Below, in pieces: positions 47,894 through 57,659 of a stretch of 64,000 nt of DNA (its first letter is position 1; every line of letters starts with the position of its first letter). A program made the position numbers and the translations under genes. The notes beneath the pieces were generated by a model. That model was not told where the DNA came from and searched no databases. It saw nothing but the letters and a program-made list of their open reading frames with translations. The stretch lies in contig MU832064.1 in assembly GCA_029204225.1 (NCBI GenBank), forward strand, positions 1 to 64,000, in the 5' to 3' direction. This stretch comes from Diphasiastrum complanatum. Its lineage: Eukaryota > Streptophyta > Lycopodiopsida > Lycopodiales > Lycopodiaceae.

Positions 47894-48839
47894 CTGAATC
47901 CATGAATGTCTTGACCTTCAAACTTAGTTCTGCACAAAACTTTATGTGTGCATCCAAGCTTAGTGCCTTAGTAAAAACACCAGCTGTCATATCTTGCGTT
48001 CGACAGTACTGCAAGTTTACCTCTTTGTTGAGAACTTTGCTTCTGACATAGTGATACTTAATTTCAATGTGCTTACTCTTGGAATGAAATCTAGGGTTGG
48101 CTGATAAAGCAATAACACCTTGATTATCACAAAATAAAGTTGTCATCGCATATTGTTTCAAACAAACATCTGAAAGTAAGTTTCTCAACCATACTGCTTC
48201 CTTTGTAGCTTGAGAGGCTGCGATATACTCTGATTCAATAGAAGATAGAGCTATCGAAGTTTGCTTGCGACTGTTCCATGAAATAGGGCCGTTGTTGAAG
48301 AAAAATGTAAATCCAAAAGTGGATTTATGAGTGTTTACATCTCCTACCCAACTTGCATCTGAATGACCATTGAGAATATTGAGTTTGTCGTTGTCGATTG
48401 TTCCATAACAAATGCATAAGTCCATCGTAGCTCGAATATATCTCAAAACTCTAATAAGAGCCTTCAATGTGTAATACCAAGATTAGTCATAAATTGACTT
48501 AAGGAACTGACTACAAAAGCTATGTTTGGTCTGGCACAGATCATCACATACATAAGAGATCCTATTATCGAATGATAAGGATACTCACACATCTGCTCCT
48601 CCTCTTCGATCGTCTGAAGACATTGGTCCTTTGACAATTTGAGTCTTGGGTCCATCAATGAGTGAGCTAATTTGCAGTTCATCATATTATATCTGATCAA
48701 CATATTGTGAATGTATCTTTGATGAGTAATGTAAATCAACTTTCGCTTTCTATCTCTTTGGATTTGATACCTAGACAGTAATGAGCTTCGCCCATATCGG
48801 TCATGTCGAATTTACTTTGAATTTCCTCCATTGATTGGC
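47894..48839 (-). pseudogene. Minus-strand Copia RT-RNase H
   Basis: On the minus strand RT enters near 48830 with SKFDMTDMGEAHYCLGI, continues (after a shift) as IYITHQRYIHNMLIRYNM and EYPYHSIIGSLMYVMICARP, then after a stop IRVLRYIRATMDLCICYG. RNase H reads HSDASWVGDVNTHKSTFGFT, ALSSIESEYIAASQATKEAV, LFCDNQGVIALSANPRFHSK, TKALSLDAHIKFC. It is interrupted at 47894 by the nested Copia, and the last residues and purine tract are at 42478-42489. YVDD is not present, because the fragment starts downstream of it. Confidence 0.88.
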
Positions 48840-50544
48840 TATGTCACGTCCAAATCTTAAGCTCTGTATAATGGAGGGAACATGTGTGGGGCTGAATGAC
48901 TTCTTGAATATTGTTTGCAAAGCAAAAAATGATACTATCTTAGCTTTATTGTTTTTGCAAAACAACTTATCACATCAACAATTGACTGTAAAACGCTGCA
49001 CTTGGACATTGCAATATCAAGAGAGTATAGCTAAGGTGAGAATAAATCTTGCATGTGATTTTAGAAACTATGGCATTTTTTTAGTCTCTTATCTAATCTG
49101 ATTGATTTCAGAACCTTTTACCATTGCGAGGCCTAAAGCATTTTGACTCACCACATTCTAAAAGATTATTGAGATTAAAGCATTTTGACTTACCAGTTTC
49201 TAAAAGCCTATTGAAATAATGCCTCCCTTTTCCTATTGAGTTTTTCATGAGCTTGGCTGGAATGTTTTCATAACAGTAGTATGAACGACTATTCATCGTA
49301 ATACAATTCGAGTCCACTTGATGTTTTCTTTTGAAGTCTACTGATTTCTTGATCAGACTTAACATTTCAAACTCTTGATAAGTTGATCAATTTTTCATTT
49401 TCTGCTGCTTATACATTGCCACATTAGATTTTTCAAAGATGCATTATAAAGACTACATGATTATATATTGGTGATGATTTTTTTGAAATCCTAAACAGAC
49501 TTAACATTTCAAACTCTTGGTAAGTTGCTCAATTTTTTGAAATCCTCAAATCCTGGACTTGAAAAATGAACGTGAATACCCTAAATATTGAACAGTCAAA
49601 ACTGATTGTGAAATTGTGGGTACTCCTATGATAGTAAGCGAAATTTGATCATGAAATCATAACTACTTTCAAATCATACAAAATCAGTATCATTTTCAAA
49701 TCATAAAAAATCAGTATCATACCACTTTTTTAAGCATCAATTCTAAAATCTGTACTGTTGTGAATATTGGTTTTGATACCTTGACTAATGAATCATTAAT
49801 GTGGTGAACGTGATTTTGTGCCTGTTGTGGAAAGAAAGTTCTAAATTTGTGCATGTTCATATGCATGTCATGTACCTGAAGACAAAAGATAAGAGTATAA
49901 AGATGCCTGCATGCATGCCATACAAGGATGTCAGTTATAACCACTAAGTAAAATTTTGAGAACAATTGTGCCTTGCAAACTATTCAAGACTTTATCCAAT
50001 CTTACTCAACAGTATTTATTGTGTTAGAATAGTTACAAAAAGTCCAATTACCACATTTTGGCAATGTCTTTGTGGTACAGCACCTTAGTCTTGTTTTCAT
50101 TGCAACATAGAAGGCTTTAGGCCTATAATATGCTATTGCATTAGTGTTTTGGCTGCCTCAAAGCAGAGGTGATAGGCTTTGAACCAGAAAAGCCTATAGA
50201 ATTCAAGGCTTAATAATTTTATGTATGGTAGACCAAAAATCTTACTCAAGCATGTCTCCAAGTCTAGGCTGCTTTCTGCTCGCAATCTTGCAATGAAGTC
50301 AAGGTGGACAGAACAGATTGTTTAAGATGACAATAAATTTCTGCCACTGCTGCATGCTTGAACCCTGTGTGCTGATATATTGACGTATTTGGAGCATTGT
50401 GTTCCCTCAGGCTTAATATGATATGCTAGTATCTATTCTTGAGCTATGGACTTAGTCCAAATGAAAAATACTTCGGTGGGTGCTTCAGTTTTGGTGTTGG
50501 TGTGTGCTGACTGCATGGATCAGAAAGAAATTATTGCATGAGAA
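48840..50544. other. Sequence between transposons and the GLR gene
   Basis: No other gene is recognised. A 42-bp segment starting TAAAGCATTTTGACT is tandemly repeated at about 49134-49217. A 44-bp segment with AGACTTAACATTTCAAACTC occurs at 49354 and 49497. Because the GLR gene is on the minus strand, its 3' UTR should fall just left of 50545. Confidence 0.5.
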
Positions 50545-51045
50545 TCAACGGCCTTCCGCATTACTGTTCTGCTCAGGACTTGATCTTGCCATGGATGATT
50601 GGTTGCCGTTCTCGCTTTGGAAGCTGCTTCTTACTCTCGAAGATCCAGCAGCAATGCTGCTGCGACTACGAATGCGGGGCTCCTCTTTTTCTTCCACAAA
50701 GGAAAAGAAGGATCGTACCATGGAGGCACCTCGGGATGCCGTGGGCATGCTGTCCCAGGATGGGAAGATGGAGGAGGGATGGGCATCGGGAGTTCGAAGG
50801 AAGCGCCTCAGCATGCGTACGTAGTACCAGGTGCAGCAGAATAATGAGGTTACGCCAGTTATGAGGAAAAGTCCCCAAAATGCACCAAGTCCCATCGTAT
50901 TGGAGTTTGCATCCATACCAACATTGCTGCAATTAGACTTTGAAACAAGCCAGTCGTCGTGTATCTGCTGCAGCTTTCCACTCTCGGACAGCTGTAAGAT
51001 TGCTCCTGATAGATCTTTTGCTAGTTCAGATCCTTTTGGAAAAGC
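50545..51045 (-). CDS. GLR: Glutamate receptor-like channel, last exon
   Basis: This exon encodes the end of the ligand-binding S2 lobe (AFPKGSELAKDLSGAILQLS, then LQQIHDDWLVSKSNC), the M4 transmembrane helix (LGAFWGLFLITGVTSLFCCT), and a Ser/Arg-rich cytoplasmic tail of about 90 residues ending at a stop at 50545. The 166 codons are uninterrupted. The acceptor TGACAG at 51046-51051 (minus) joins in frame to the previous exon, giving GWGF/AFPKGS, a conserved plant GLR junction. Plant GLRs are amino-acid-gated cation channels of the plasma or internal membranes. Intact splicing and frame argue for a real gene or a recent duplicate. Antisense frames over this exon are shadows. Confidence 0.88.
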   Translation of the reverse strand, partial: AFPKGSELAKDLSGAILQLSESGKLQQIHDDWLVSKSNCSNVGMDANSNTMGLGAFWGLFLITGVTSLFCCTWYYVRMLRRFLRTPDAHPSSIFPSWDSMPTASRGASMVRSFFSFVEEKEEPRIRSRSSIAAGSSRVRSSFQSENGNQSSMARSSPEQNSNAEGR

Positions 51046-51174
51046 CTGTCACAGTCGCAATGCATTGATCTAAGTTTTCAGAACTTTTACCAAATCAACA
51101 AATTGTGAGCAAATAGGGCGGTAAGGCATACAGTCAGAGATGCAGGTTGCTTTTCTTTCAAAATGTGAACTTAC

Positions 51175-51566
51175 AAAACCCCAACCGCTTTTCGTAAACT
51201 CCTGTCCAACCACGATGCAATCACAGTGTTGAGATAAGAAAAGTTGCACGTAGGGCAGTTCATCAACAATAGCCCCTACAATTCCGCTATTCATTGCTTC
51301 ATAATAGTTCTCAGTGGAACTAAAATTAGACAGTCTGGATTCGGCTACACCCAGTTGGATGAGATAGTCGTGGACAAACGATCCAGTTTGATAGCCAATT
51401 CGAGCTTTACTTGCTATCAAATCTCCGATGTTTTGAATAGTGGGCAGAAGCTGTTGCACTGTTAGATTTGACGTGAGGCTGGCTGTATAGCTTGAATTAA
51501 TGATCAAAACTACAAACAGCCATACAATTAGTGCCACTCTGCCAAGGGTACTCTTCACCTCTTCTC
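51175..51566 (-). CDS. GLR: Glutamate receptor-like channel, penultimate exon
   Basis: It starts after an acceptor (ATACAG) with EEVKSTLGRVALIVWLFVVL and the M3 segment with the iGluR signature SYTASLTSNLTVQQL. The S2 lobe follows: ARIGYQTGSFVHDYL, VAESRLSNF, GAIVDELPYVQLFL, GQEFTKSGWGF. It ends at the donor GTAAGT (51174 leftward), and a 129-bp intron (51046-51174) separates it from the last exon. Compared with the usual family the segment before GAIVDELPY is a few residues short. The exon for M1 and the pore is not in the 650 bp upstream nor recognisable further right, so it is either beyond a very long intron or lost. Confidence 0.9.
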
Positions 51567-52043
51567 CTGTATGTTCAAGGAAAGTGCTGTTAGCATCCAC
51601 AAGGATATCTCTTTCAAATGCATGATATATTATTGGAAAATATCCTTAAATTCACAATTGCAGACAAAATCTCTTCACTCAATTTTTTTTTCCCGTACTG
51701 CTCTATTTTTTCACTTCCTTTTGATCTAACCCTGTAAATTTACACAAACAAAAAAAATGCTTTTTGTAAGCAAGAAAGGATGACCGTCAAGTGAACTGCA
51801 CTTACTTTGAGCAAAATAGAGGGTCGAGAAGGTAAACCTGCAGTTTAACAAAAACGACATACCTACAAGCGGTCAATAAAATGTCCGAACCAGATATCTG
51901 GAAAATCTGTAAACAGGAAAAATGCTTCAATTTTTTTGTTTTTAACCATAAACATTTGCATATATATGCATTCAGAAAATCCAAATCTAGCTAACAAGAC
52001 ATGTTATGGTGCATGAAAACACTTTGCCTCAGGACTTTATTGC

Positions 52044-52093
<50 letters not shown>

Positions 52094-52213
52094 CATCCCC
52101 AATTATGAACAAAAATGCAATTTGGCACGTGCCCTAAGTTTTTGGTGATTGGCAGCTGCCAACCGAGCCAGTCACCTACCAAATTATATTTTCTCAAAAA
52201 ATTTGGCAGGTAT
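51567..52213 (-). other. Probable GLR intron, 5' part
   Basis: No GLR exon is visible. The stretch holds a (GA)n tract at 52047-52092 and ends where the chromovirus-like element begins. If the gene is intact, the element at 52-57 kb and further repeats lie inside this intron. Confidence 0.5.
52047..52092. repeat. (GA)n microsatellite
   Basis: About 46 bp with one interruption. Confidence 0.92.
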
Positions 52214-52589
52214 AGTTATGGACTTGGCTCATTACATTCGTTGCGTCCATTCTTTTATTGTTATTATGCATAAGCAGGCCTAAGGGCCCTTTTTATTCAT
52301 ATACTGGCCTTGGGCCCTATTTGATTATATTTTTAAGACTTGGTCACATTGATTTTTGGAGTGGGGGTCCTCCTATTGGGAGGGCGCACTATTTTCCCTC
52401 CAAATCCTTTTCTCTCCCTTTTTTGAATCCTCCATTTGATTCAGGGAGATGGTATAAGCAGGGCATCATTGTATTCCTTTATTCAGTTTATGATGATTGC
52501 TCCTCTTTTAGCCTCCTTAAGCATTCTCTTCCTGCTTTCTAGCTTAAGTCCTGCTTTCTAGCATAGCTAGTGAATCTTAGCTTGTAACT
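52214..52589 (+). repeat. 5' LTR
   Basis: 376 bp. It shares GGCCTTGGGCCC and GGAGTGGGG...CCTCCTATTGGGAGG-like blocks with the minus-strand chromovirus LTR, so the two are related families. Confidence 0.9.
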
Positions 52590-52603
52590 TGGTATCAGAG
52601 CAC
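52590..52603 (+). promoter_or_regulatory. tRNA-Met primer-binding site
   Basis: TGGTATCAGAGCAC follows the LTR with no gap. Confidence 0.92.
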
Positions 52604-52609
52604 TTTCCT

Positions 52610-53160
52610 GCAGATTGGTGGAGGCTGTCCAGCGCCCTACCACCCATCACTTTCATCGATTTTTCTTCGTCAACCTTACTGCAGATTGGTGGAGGCTGTC
52701 CAGCGCCCTACCACCCATCACTTTCATCGATTTTTCTCCGTCATTTCAGCGCCCTGCTAACCCATCACTTTCGTCGATTTTTTCTGCAGATTTTCATTGT
52801 TTTTGCAGATTTGGTAGCTATCGCCCAGCGCCCTACTACCTCATCATTTTCGACACTTTTCGTCACCGATTTGCTGTCCATTTTTTATATTGATTGGACG
52901 CTGTCCAGCGCCCTATTACCATCTCATTTTCAACGGTAACCCATCACTTTCGTCGATTTTTTCGGCAGATTTTCATTGTTTTTGCAGATTTGGTAGCTAT
53001 TGCCTAGCACCCTACTACCTCATTATTTTTGACACTTTTCGTCACCGATTTGCTGTCCATTTTTTATATTGACTGGAGGTTGTCCAGCGCCCTACTACCG
53101 TCTCATTTTCAGCGGTTCTTTTCACCGACTTGCTGTCCGTTTCGGCTATTGATTGGAGGT
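52610..53160 (+). repeat. Tandem leader repeats
   Basis: A 71-bp unit (GCAGATTGGTGGAGGCTGTC onward) occurs at 52610 and 52681. A 179-bp unit occurs at 52758-52936 and 52937-53115. All copies contain CTGTCCAGCGCCCTA or a close variant. The small open frames over this stretch are translations of the repeats. Confidence 0.88.
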
Positions 53161-53602
53161 TGTTCGGCACCTTACTTCAGCACCTTTTTTCAGCCTATTC
53201 TTCAGCACATTGTGGATCTTGGTAGTTGCTGCCCAGTGCCCTATAATCTTCAGCTTTTACCTCTCTTTGTTGGCACTACCGAGTGAACGACGGATCAGCA
53301 CCCACCCAGGTATTGCTTGCGCCCTTTTTGCACTTCCTTTTTGCACCTACTTGCTGTCTTTTCTGCTCACATACTGCTCTTTCCAGCCCCCTATTCATGT
53401 TCATATTTGTTGCCTCACACCCTCCTGTGTCCATTTTTCCATTTTGTTAGAAACCTTCTACTTTCTCAGCCCCTCATTTTCTGATTATTATCCATCTTGA
53501 TTGACTGTTTACGTGCCATTTTTGGTGATTTCGTAAGTTAGACTAAGTTGGGATGACGACAAACGTCCTCTCCCTCAGGTTTTTGTCTCTTCCTTAGTCC
53601 CT

Positions 53603-54315
53603 ATGGCGACTTCTTCATCAGAAGACCCTCCGCAGAGCTCTTTAGATGATCGTTTTACACATATTGATTCTCGCATGGATCATCTTGAGAGTCGTATTGA
53701 TCGTATTCTTTCTAGCCTTGAGACTATCCTACCACGAGGGGATACCACCCCCCCAGACATTCTTCATCGTCTTGGTAAAGCACCTTTATTTCCTATTTTG
53801 AGTACACCTGCTCCTCGTTTCGTAGCCTTCGCCATACTAGCGATTTGACTGCTTATATTGATCAATTTATTGAGCTTTCTTACCTTTTTACTGATCTTCA
53901 TCCTACAGATCTTATTTCACATTTTATTGCCGATCTTAGAGACACCTTACAGTATGATGTCTCATCTTTTCGGCCTCTTACTCTCTCAGATGCTATCTCC
54001 TTGGCTACTACCTTGCAGCATAAGTATCCTGAGTTATCCATTTCTTCTCGTATTTCTTGCTCTCATTCCATTGCTTCTCCTACTTTGGCTTCTTCTACTA
54101 CCGTTCCTCCTGGTCCTCCTACCGCTGTTTTTTACCTTGAGGCTCTTACTCATGATGATTTTGATGTTTATATCCATATTCTTGATACTCCTGACCCACA
54201 TTCTGTTGATGAGCCGGCTGACCCGCTTCTGGATGATCCTGCTTCTGCCGCTTGCCATGCACAGCTTGCTTATGCTACTTGGGCTGGTGGGCGTCCTGGT
54301 CCTCGTTCTATTTGA
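53603..54315 (+). pseudogene. Chromovirus gag, shifted and without zinc knuckle
   Basis: ATG at 53603 opens MATSSSEDPPQSSLDDRFTH, with a likely coiled region (HIDSRMDHLESRIDRILSSL), and stops after 81 codons by a shift. A second frame from 53845 gives DLTAYIDQFIELSYLFTDLH and LTLSDAISLATTLQHKYPE, matching the 38-kb gag. The CCHC knuckle present there is missing: after a Ser/Pro-rich segment the frame reaches ACHAQLAYATWAG directly. It ends in a TGA (RSI-stop-LRVR) where the relative has an Arg codon, probably a CGA-to-TGA change. Confidence 0.85.
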
Positions 54316-54624
54316 TTACGTGTTCGCATTTTGGGGCGAGAGTATATTGCTTTGGTGGATACTGGCAGTACACATTCATTTATTAGCAATTACATTTCCA
54401 CCAGGATTTGTGCTACACCTATTTCTGCTACAAAGTCTCTCAGTGTCGAGGTTGCTCATTCCCATTCTTTTTCCAGTTCTCAAATGTTTCAGGGCTTGGA
54501 CTATAGCATTGGTGACTTCTCTGGACAGACAGATTTCTATATTATTCCTCTAGAGTGCTATGACATTATTTTTGGTGCAGATTGGTTTTCGTCACTTGGT
54601 ACTGTTGCTGTGGATCTCTCTTAG
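54316..54624 (+). pseudogene. Chromovirus protease
   Basis: LRVRILGREYIALVDTGSTH carries an intact DTGS active site, followed by SFISNYISTRICATP and the second block IIFGADWFSSLGTVAV. The frame ends VDLS-stop, where the relative has VDLQQ, consistent with a C-to-T nonsense change (CAG to TAG). Confidence 0.87.
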
Positions 54625-54696
54625 CAGACACTGTCTTTTACACATGTTGGTCGGCATCATTTACTTGTTGGTATTGATTCCCAGAGTGACTATCAG

Positions 54697-56199
54697 TTGG
54701 TTACCGGGAAGCAGTTTATGCGTAGCCTGCCAAAGGCTCATGATGCAGCTCTTCTTTCCATTCAGGGTACATTAGTTGCTGCTTCACTTTCACCGACCGT
54801 GGGTCCTCTTACTCAGGTTGATGCTGCTCCAGATTTACAGGTTGTTGCTACGTGCCTTGCGCCTATATGCCTTGATTCACAGATATCGTATTCGGTGGTC
54901 ATTCCTGGTTTCATTGATATTGAGGCCGTATACCTTGGTGGTATTTCTACTATTGCTTTTGCGCCTACCTCAGATTCGGTGGTTGGTGCAGTATCTTCTC
55001 CATTGGTCTCTATATCTCCATCTCTTGAGTCCGTTATGGCCGATGTTCCTGCTGATTTCTATGGGGTTCTTCACAGGTCCACGTTTGCTAGTTCTCTCGC
55101 TATTGGTGATCAGGTTGTATCTTCTTTCCCTTTATTCCATGGATCTCTGCTTGAGGTTTGTGATTTGCCTCATGATATTTCTACGGTTCCTGACATGATT
55201 CATAAGCCTTTCGCCCTTACCATTACACATTTTCCATCCGAGGATATTTGCCAGATGGTCACTATTACTTATCTAGGGTATTTATATGCTGGGATCTTTC
55301 TAGATGAGTACACGGACATCCTTCCGTCTCCTGGTGTTTCTACATATAGGTTTGCTGCAGTCCATGCCGATGCTATGGATATATGGCATTCTTGGTTATT
55401 ACATATAGCTTGGTTTTCATTTGGACCTGTTGATTGGTGCTGGTTTTTCCATATTACTGATCGCCTATGGTGCCGATATCTCTATGTTTATGCATGTGGC
55501 TCTCTATGCGTTCCTTGGATTGTTGCTCATTGTCAGGCTTGGCATATCCTGATGGCTTGGGTTATTGCCTCCGTTCCAGCTATTGTTTGTCCGGGTGATC
55601 TTCAGGTTCCCCGTCATTTCGGGTTGCTCCATATCGCTTGGCCTCCGATGCTGAGTTGCCACTTTGTTCTGGTGTTCCGAGACCATCAGGGTACCTTGAG
55701 AGAGTTCCTTCTCCTCTCTTGGATAGTTATTGGGGATGTTGCTGCCATATACTTCAGTGTTGCTCATATGTGCTTTGATACTCATTCCCAGATACACGTG
55801 GATATTGCTCCGATGCTTGCTACTGATGTTGCAGATCCTGTTCCTCGTTCCAGTGCTTTTCTTCTATTCCTCACTTGTGCGCCTGGTGTGTACTTTGGGA
55901 TTGCACTTGCAGCCAGTTCCGATGGGTCATCCGATTCTCCATCCGTTTTTGGTGTATCCTATGATGGATTGGTACGTCCATATGAGGTCTTTCTGGATGA
56001 GTTTTTCGGCTACAGTTTTTCAGTTGGGGCCTCTACTATTTTTAGATTTGTTGCTGTTGTTTTCATGCATCATGTCTTTTTAGATGATGCATTGATTTCT
56101 TGGACCTTCTGGAGCTTTTGGCATGCTACTCTTCTCGTGATATGGGCCTTGAGGGTACCGTCGTGTGCCATTGCTACTTCTCATTCATGGGCCTTATAG
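54697..56199 (+). CDS. 500-codon ORF of unknown function in the pol position
   Basis: The first ~25 residues (GKQFMRSLPKAHDAALLSI) match the protease-RT linker of the related element. After that nothing resembles RT, RNase H or integrase. The product is hydrophobic, rich in Ser, Val, Leu, Phe and Trp, with several possible membrane-like segments. A motif like HSWLLHIAWFSF (near residue 230) recurs in variants (LLHIAWPPM) and again in the downstream frame (56608 onward), so the segment has internal repeats. No stop occurs in 1.5 kb. It may be a captured or newly arisen ORF, or filler that is stop-poor by composition (few A residues). Translation is not established. Confidence 0.45.
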   Translation: MVTGKQFMRSLPKAHDAALLSIQGTLVAASLSPTVGPLTQVDAAPDLQVVATCLAPICLDSQISYSVVIPGFIDIEAVYLGGISTIAFAPTSDSVVGAVSSPLVSISPSLESVMADVPADFYGVLHRSTFASSLAIGDQVVSSFPLFHGSLLEVCDLPHDISTVPDMIHKPFALTITHFPSEDICQMVTITYLGYLYAGIFLDEYTDILPSPGVSTYRFAAVHADAMDIWHSWLLHIAWFSFGPVDWCWFFHITDRLWCRYLYVYACGSLCVPWIVAHCQAWHILMAWVIASVPAIVCPGDLQVPRHFGLLHIAWPPMLSCHFVLVFRDHQGTLREFLLLSWIVIGDVAAIYFSVAHMCFDTHSQIHVDIAPMLATDVADPVPRSSAFLLFLTCAPGVYFGIALAASSDGSSDSPSVFGVSYDGLVRPYEVFLDEFFGYSFSVGASTIFRFVAVVFMHHVFLDDALISWTFWSFWHATLLVIWALRVPSCAIATSHSWAL

Positions 56200-56579
56200 A
56201 TACCTTGGGCTTTTGACCATGCTGGTGCATATTTCTCCATTTTAGCTATCCTTTGTCAGGATGATCTCTTTATGCTCCATGTTTCTTGGCATATCGCTTG
56301 CTTTTCCATGCTGTTACAGCGTGCATGTTATCCTGCTTATGTTCCTACTCTTTGGTCTGCTATCTTTTCTTGGGGCACCTTGCACATATGGTTGATGGTT
56401 ACGTGTATGATGCGGCTATTCGCGATGAGTGTCCATCTCTTTTTCAGTTTCCTTATTGGCTTCCCGTTGCTGATGCAGTTCTACCTTCTCGGGCTTTTTG
56501 GATACCTTGGTATGATGTCCCTATCTTTTGGGCTAATCCTCTACTAGCTTAGGCATTACGGATACCTTGGCATTTCTAG

Positions 56580-56924
56580 TTGCTGCTTGATCTTCTTCTG
56601 GTTCCTTGGCATTCCTGGCTGCTCCATATTGCTTGGTTTCTGATGACGCGGCCGAGATGTTCCCTTCGTCGCCATGATGTTGATCCTGAGTTGTTCCTTT
56701 TCTTACCAGCTGCCATTCACCAGGTTCGCCTTCACCATAGTCGACGCTGCCGGCAGATTCAGTTTTTGATCCAGTGGGATGGTCGTCCTGTTGAGGAGGC
56801 CACATGGGAGCCTATTGATGTGTTTTATCATACACCATTATTGGCAGATCAGGCTCGAGCCCTCATGGCTTTAGTTCTTTCCTCTACTACAGATATCATT
56901 GTAGATGTTCCCTCTACTTCATGA
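56580..56924 (+). pseudogene. Chromodomain tail of the chromovirus polyprotein
   Basis: The frame encodes VDPELFLFLPAAIHQVRLHH, then QIQFLIQWDGRPVEEATWEP, a chromodomain-like tail nearly the same as at 34.9-35.2 kb. It has no integrase upstream, so it is isolated from its usual partner. The start of the frame is arbitrary. Confidence 0.8.
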
Positions 56925-57141
56925 TTCGGCTAGCTATGACTATTCTTTATTGTAGTATTTGCTTAGTACTTGCTTTACACAGTTATGATACTTTTGGGGT
57001 ATCTGTTGTGACGACTTATGTCCTCTCCATCAGTATTTCCATTAGTTCGTGATTTTTCAGTATTTAGCATGCTTACATTATTATTTTAGATAGTCATTAT
57101 GCTTGCTAGGCGGTGGAGGGCTTTGTTTTTCTGCAGGGGAG

Positions 57142-57519
57142 ATTTATAGACTTGGCTCATTACATTCGCCGCATCCATTCTTTTATTGTTATTATGCATA
57201 AGCAGGCCTAAGGGCCCTTTTTATTCATATACTGGCCTTGGGCCCTATTTGGTTATATTTTTAGGACTTGGTCACATTGATTTGGAGTGGGGGTCCTCCT
57301 ATTGAGAAAGCGCACTATTTTCCCTCCAAATCCTTTTCCCTCCCTTTTTTGAATCCTCCATTTGATTCAGAAAGAGGGTATAAGTAGGGCATCATTGTAT
57401 TCCTTTATTCAGTTTATGATGATTGCTCCTCTTTTAGCCTCCTTAAGCATTCTCTTCCTGCTTTCTAGCTTAAGTCCTGCTTTCTAGCATAGCTAGTGAA
57501 TGAATCTTAGCTTGTAACT
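57142..57519 (+). repeat. 3' LTR
   Basis: 378 bp, preceded by the purine tract GCAGGGGAG. It differs from the left LTR by several substitutions, a 4-bp duplication (GAATGAAT) and a 2-bp deletion, so the insertion is older than the Copia at 18-24 kb. Confidence 0.88.
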
Positions 57520-57560
57520 GGTACCATGACGCACTTTTCTGGAATGTGTGTGTGTGAGTG

Positions 57561-57562
<2 letters not shown>

Positions 57563-57614
<52 letters not shown>
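57563..57614. repeat. (GA)n microsatellite
   Basis: About 52 bp, preceded by a short GT run. It lies between the chromovirus-like LTR and a Copia fragment. Confidence 0.93.
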
Positions 57615-57616
<2 letters not shown>

Positions 57617-57659
57617 TATGCAGATGAAGCTGCTGCAGTAGCACCTTGCTGTGAACGCT

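Larger units (their letters stand above)
52214..57519 (+). mobile_element. Non-autonomous chromovirus-like element with AG...CT LTRs
   Basis: A 5.3-kb element with LTRs at 52214-52589 and 57142-57519, a TGGTATCAGAGCAC primer site at 52590, a repeat-rich leader, gag, protease, an unrelated 500-codon ORF and a chromodomain. No RT, RNase H or integrase motif is visible. The left LTR starts AGTTATGG and ends TTGTAACT; the right starts ATTTATAG after the purine tract GCAGGGGAG and ends the same way. Flanks are GGTAT and GGTAC, one mismatch. The right flank also resembles a primer site (GGTACCATGACGCACTTTTC), so it could be the start of a second, tandem copy. Confidence 0.88.

Noticed and set aside
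50480-50864. Two overlapping plus-strand ORFs of more than 100 codons
   Set aside because: They lie antisense to the last GLR exon, whose protein matches a known family, so these are shadows.
52589-53286. Several small ORFs after the primer site
   Set aside because: Translations of the leader tandem repeats, not separate genes.
53858-54553. 231-codon Leu-rich ORF
   Set aside because: An alternative frame of the chromovirus gag-protease region. The Leu bias is a frame artefact.
54776-55198. 140-codon Leu-rich ORF
   Set aside because: A shadow of the 500-codon ORF, with the same frame-shift bias.
57520-57524. GGTAC as a secure target duplication for the 52-57 kb element
   Set aside because: One mismatch to GGTAT, and the same bases begin a primer-site-like sequence, so the match may be coincidental.
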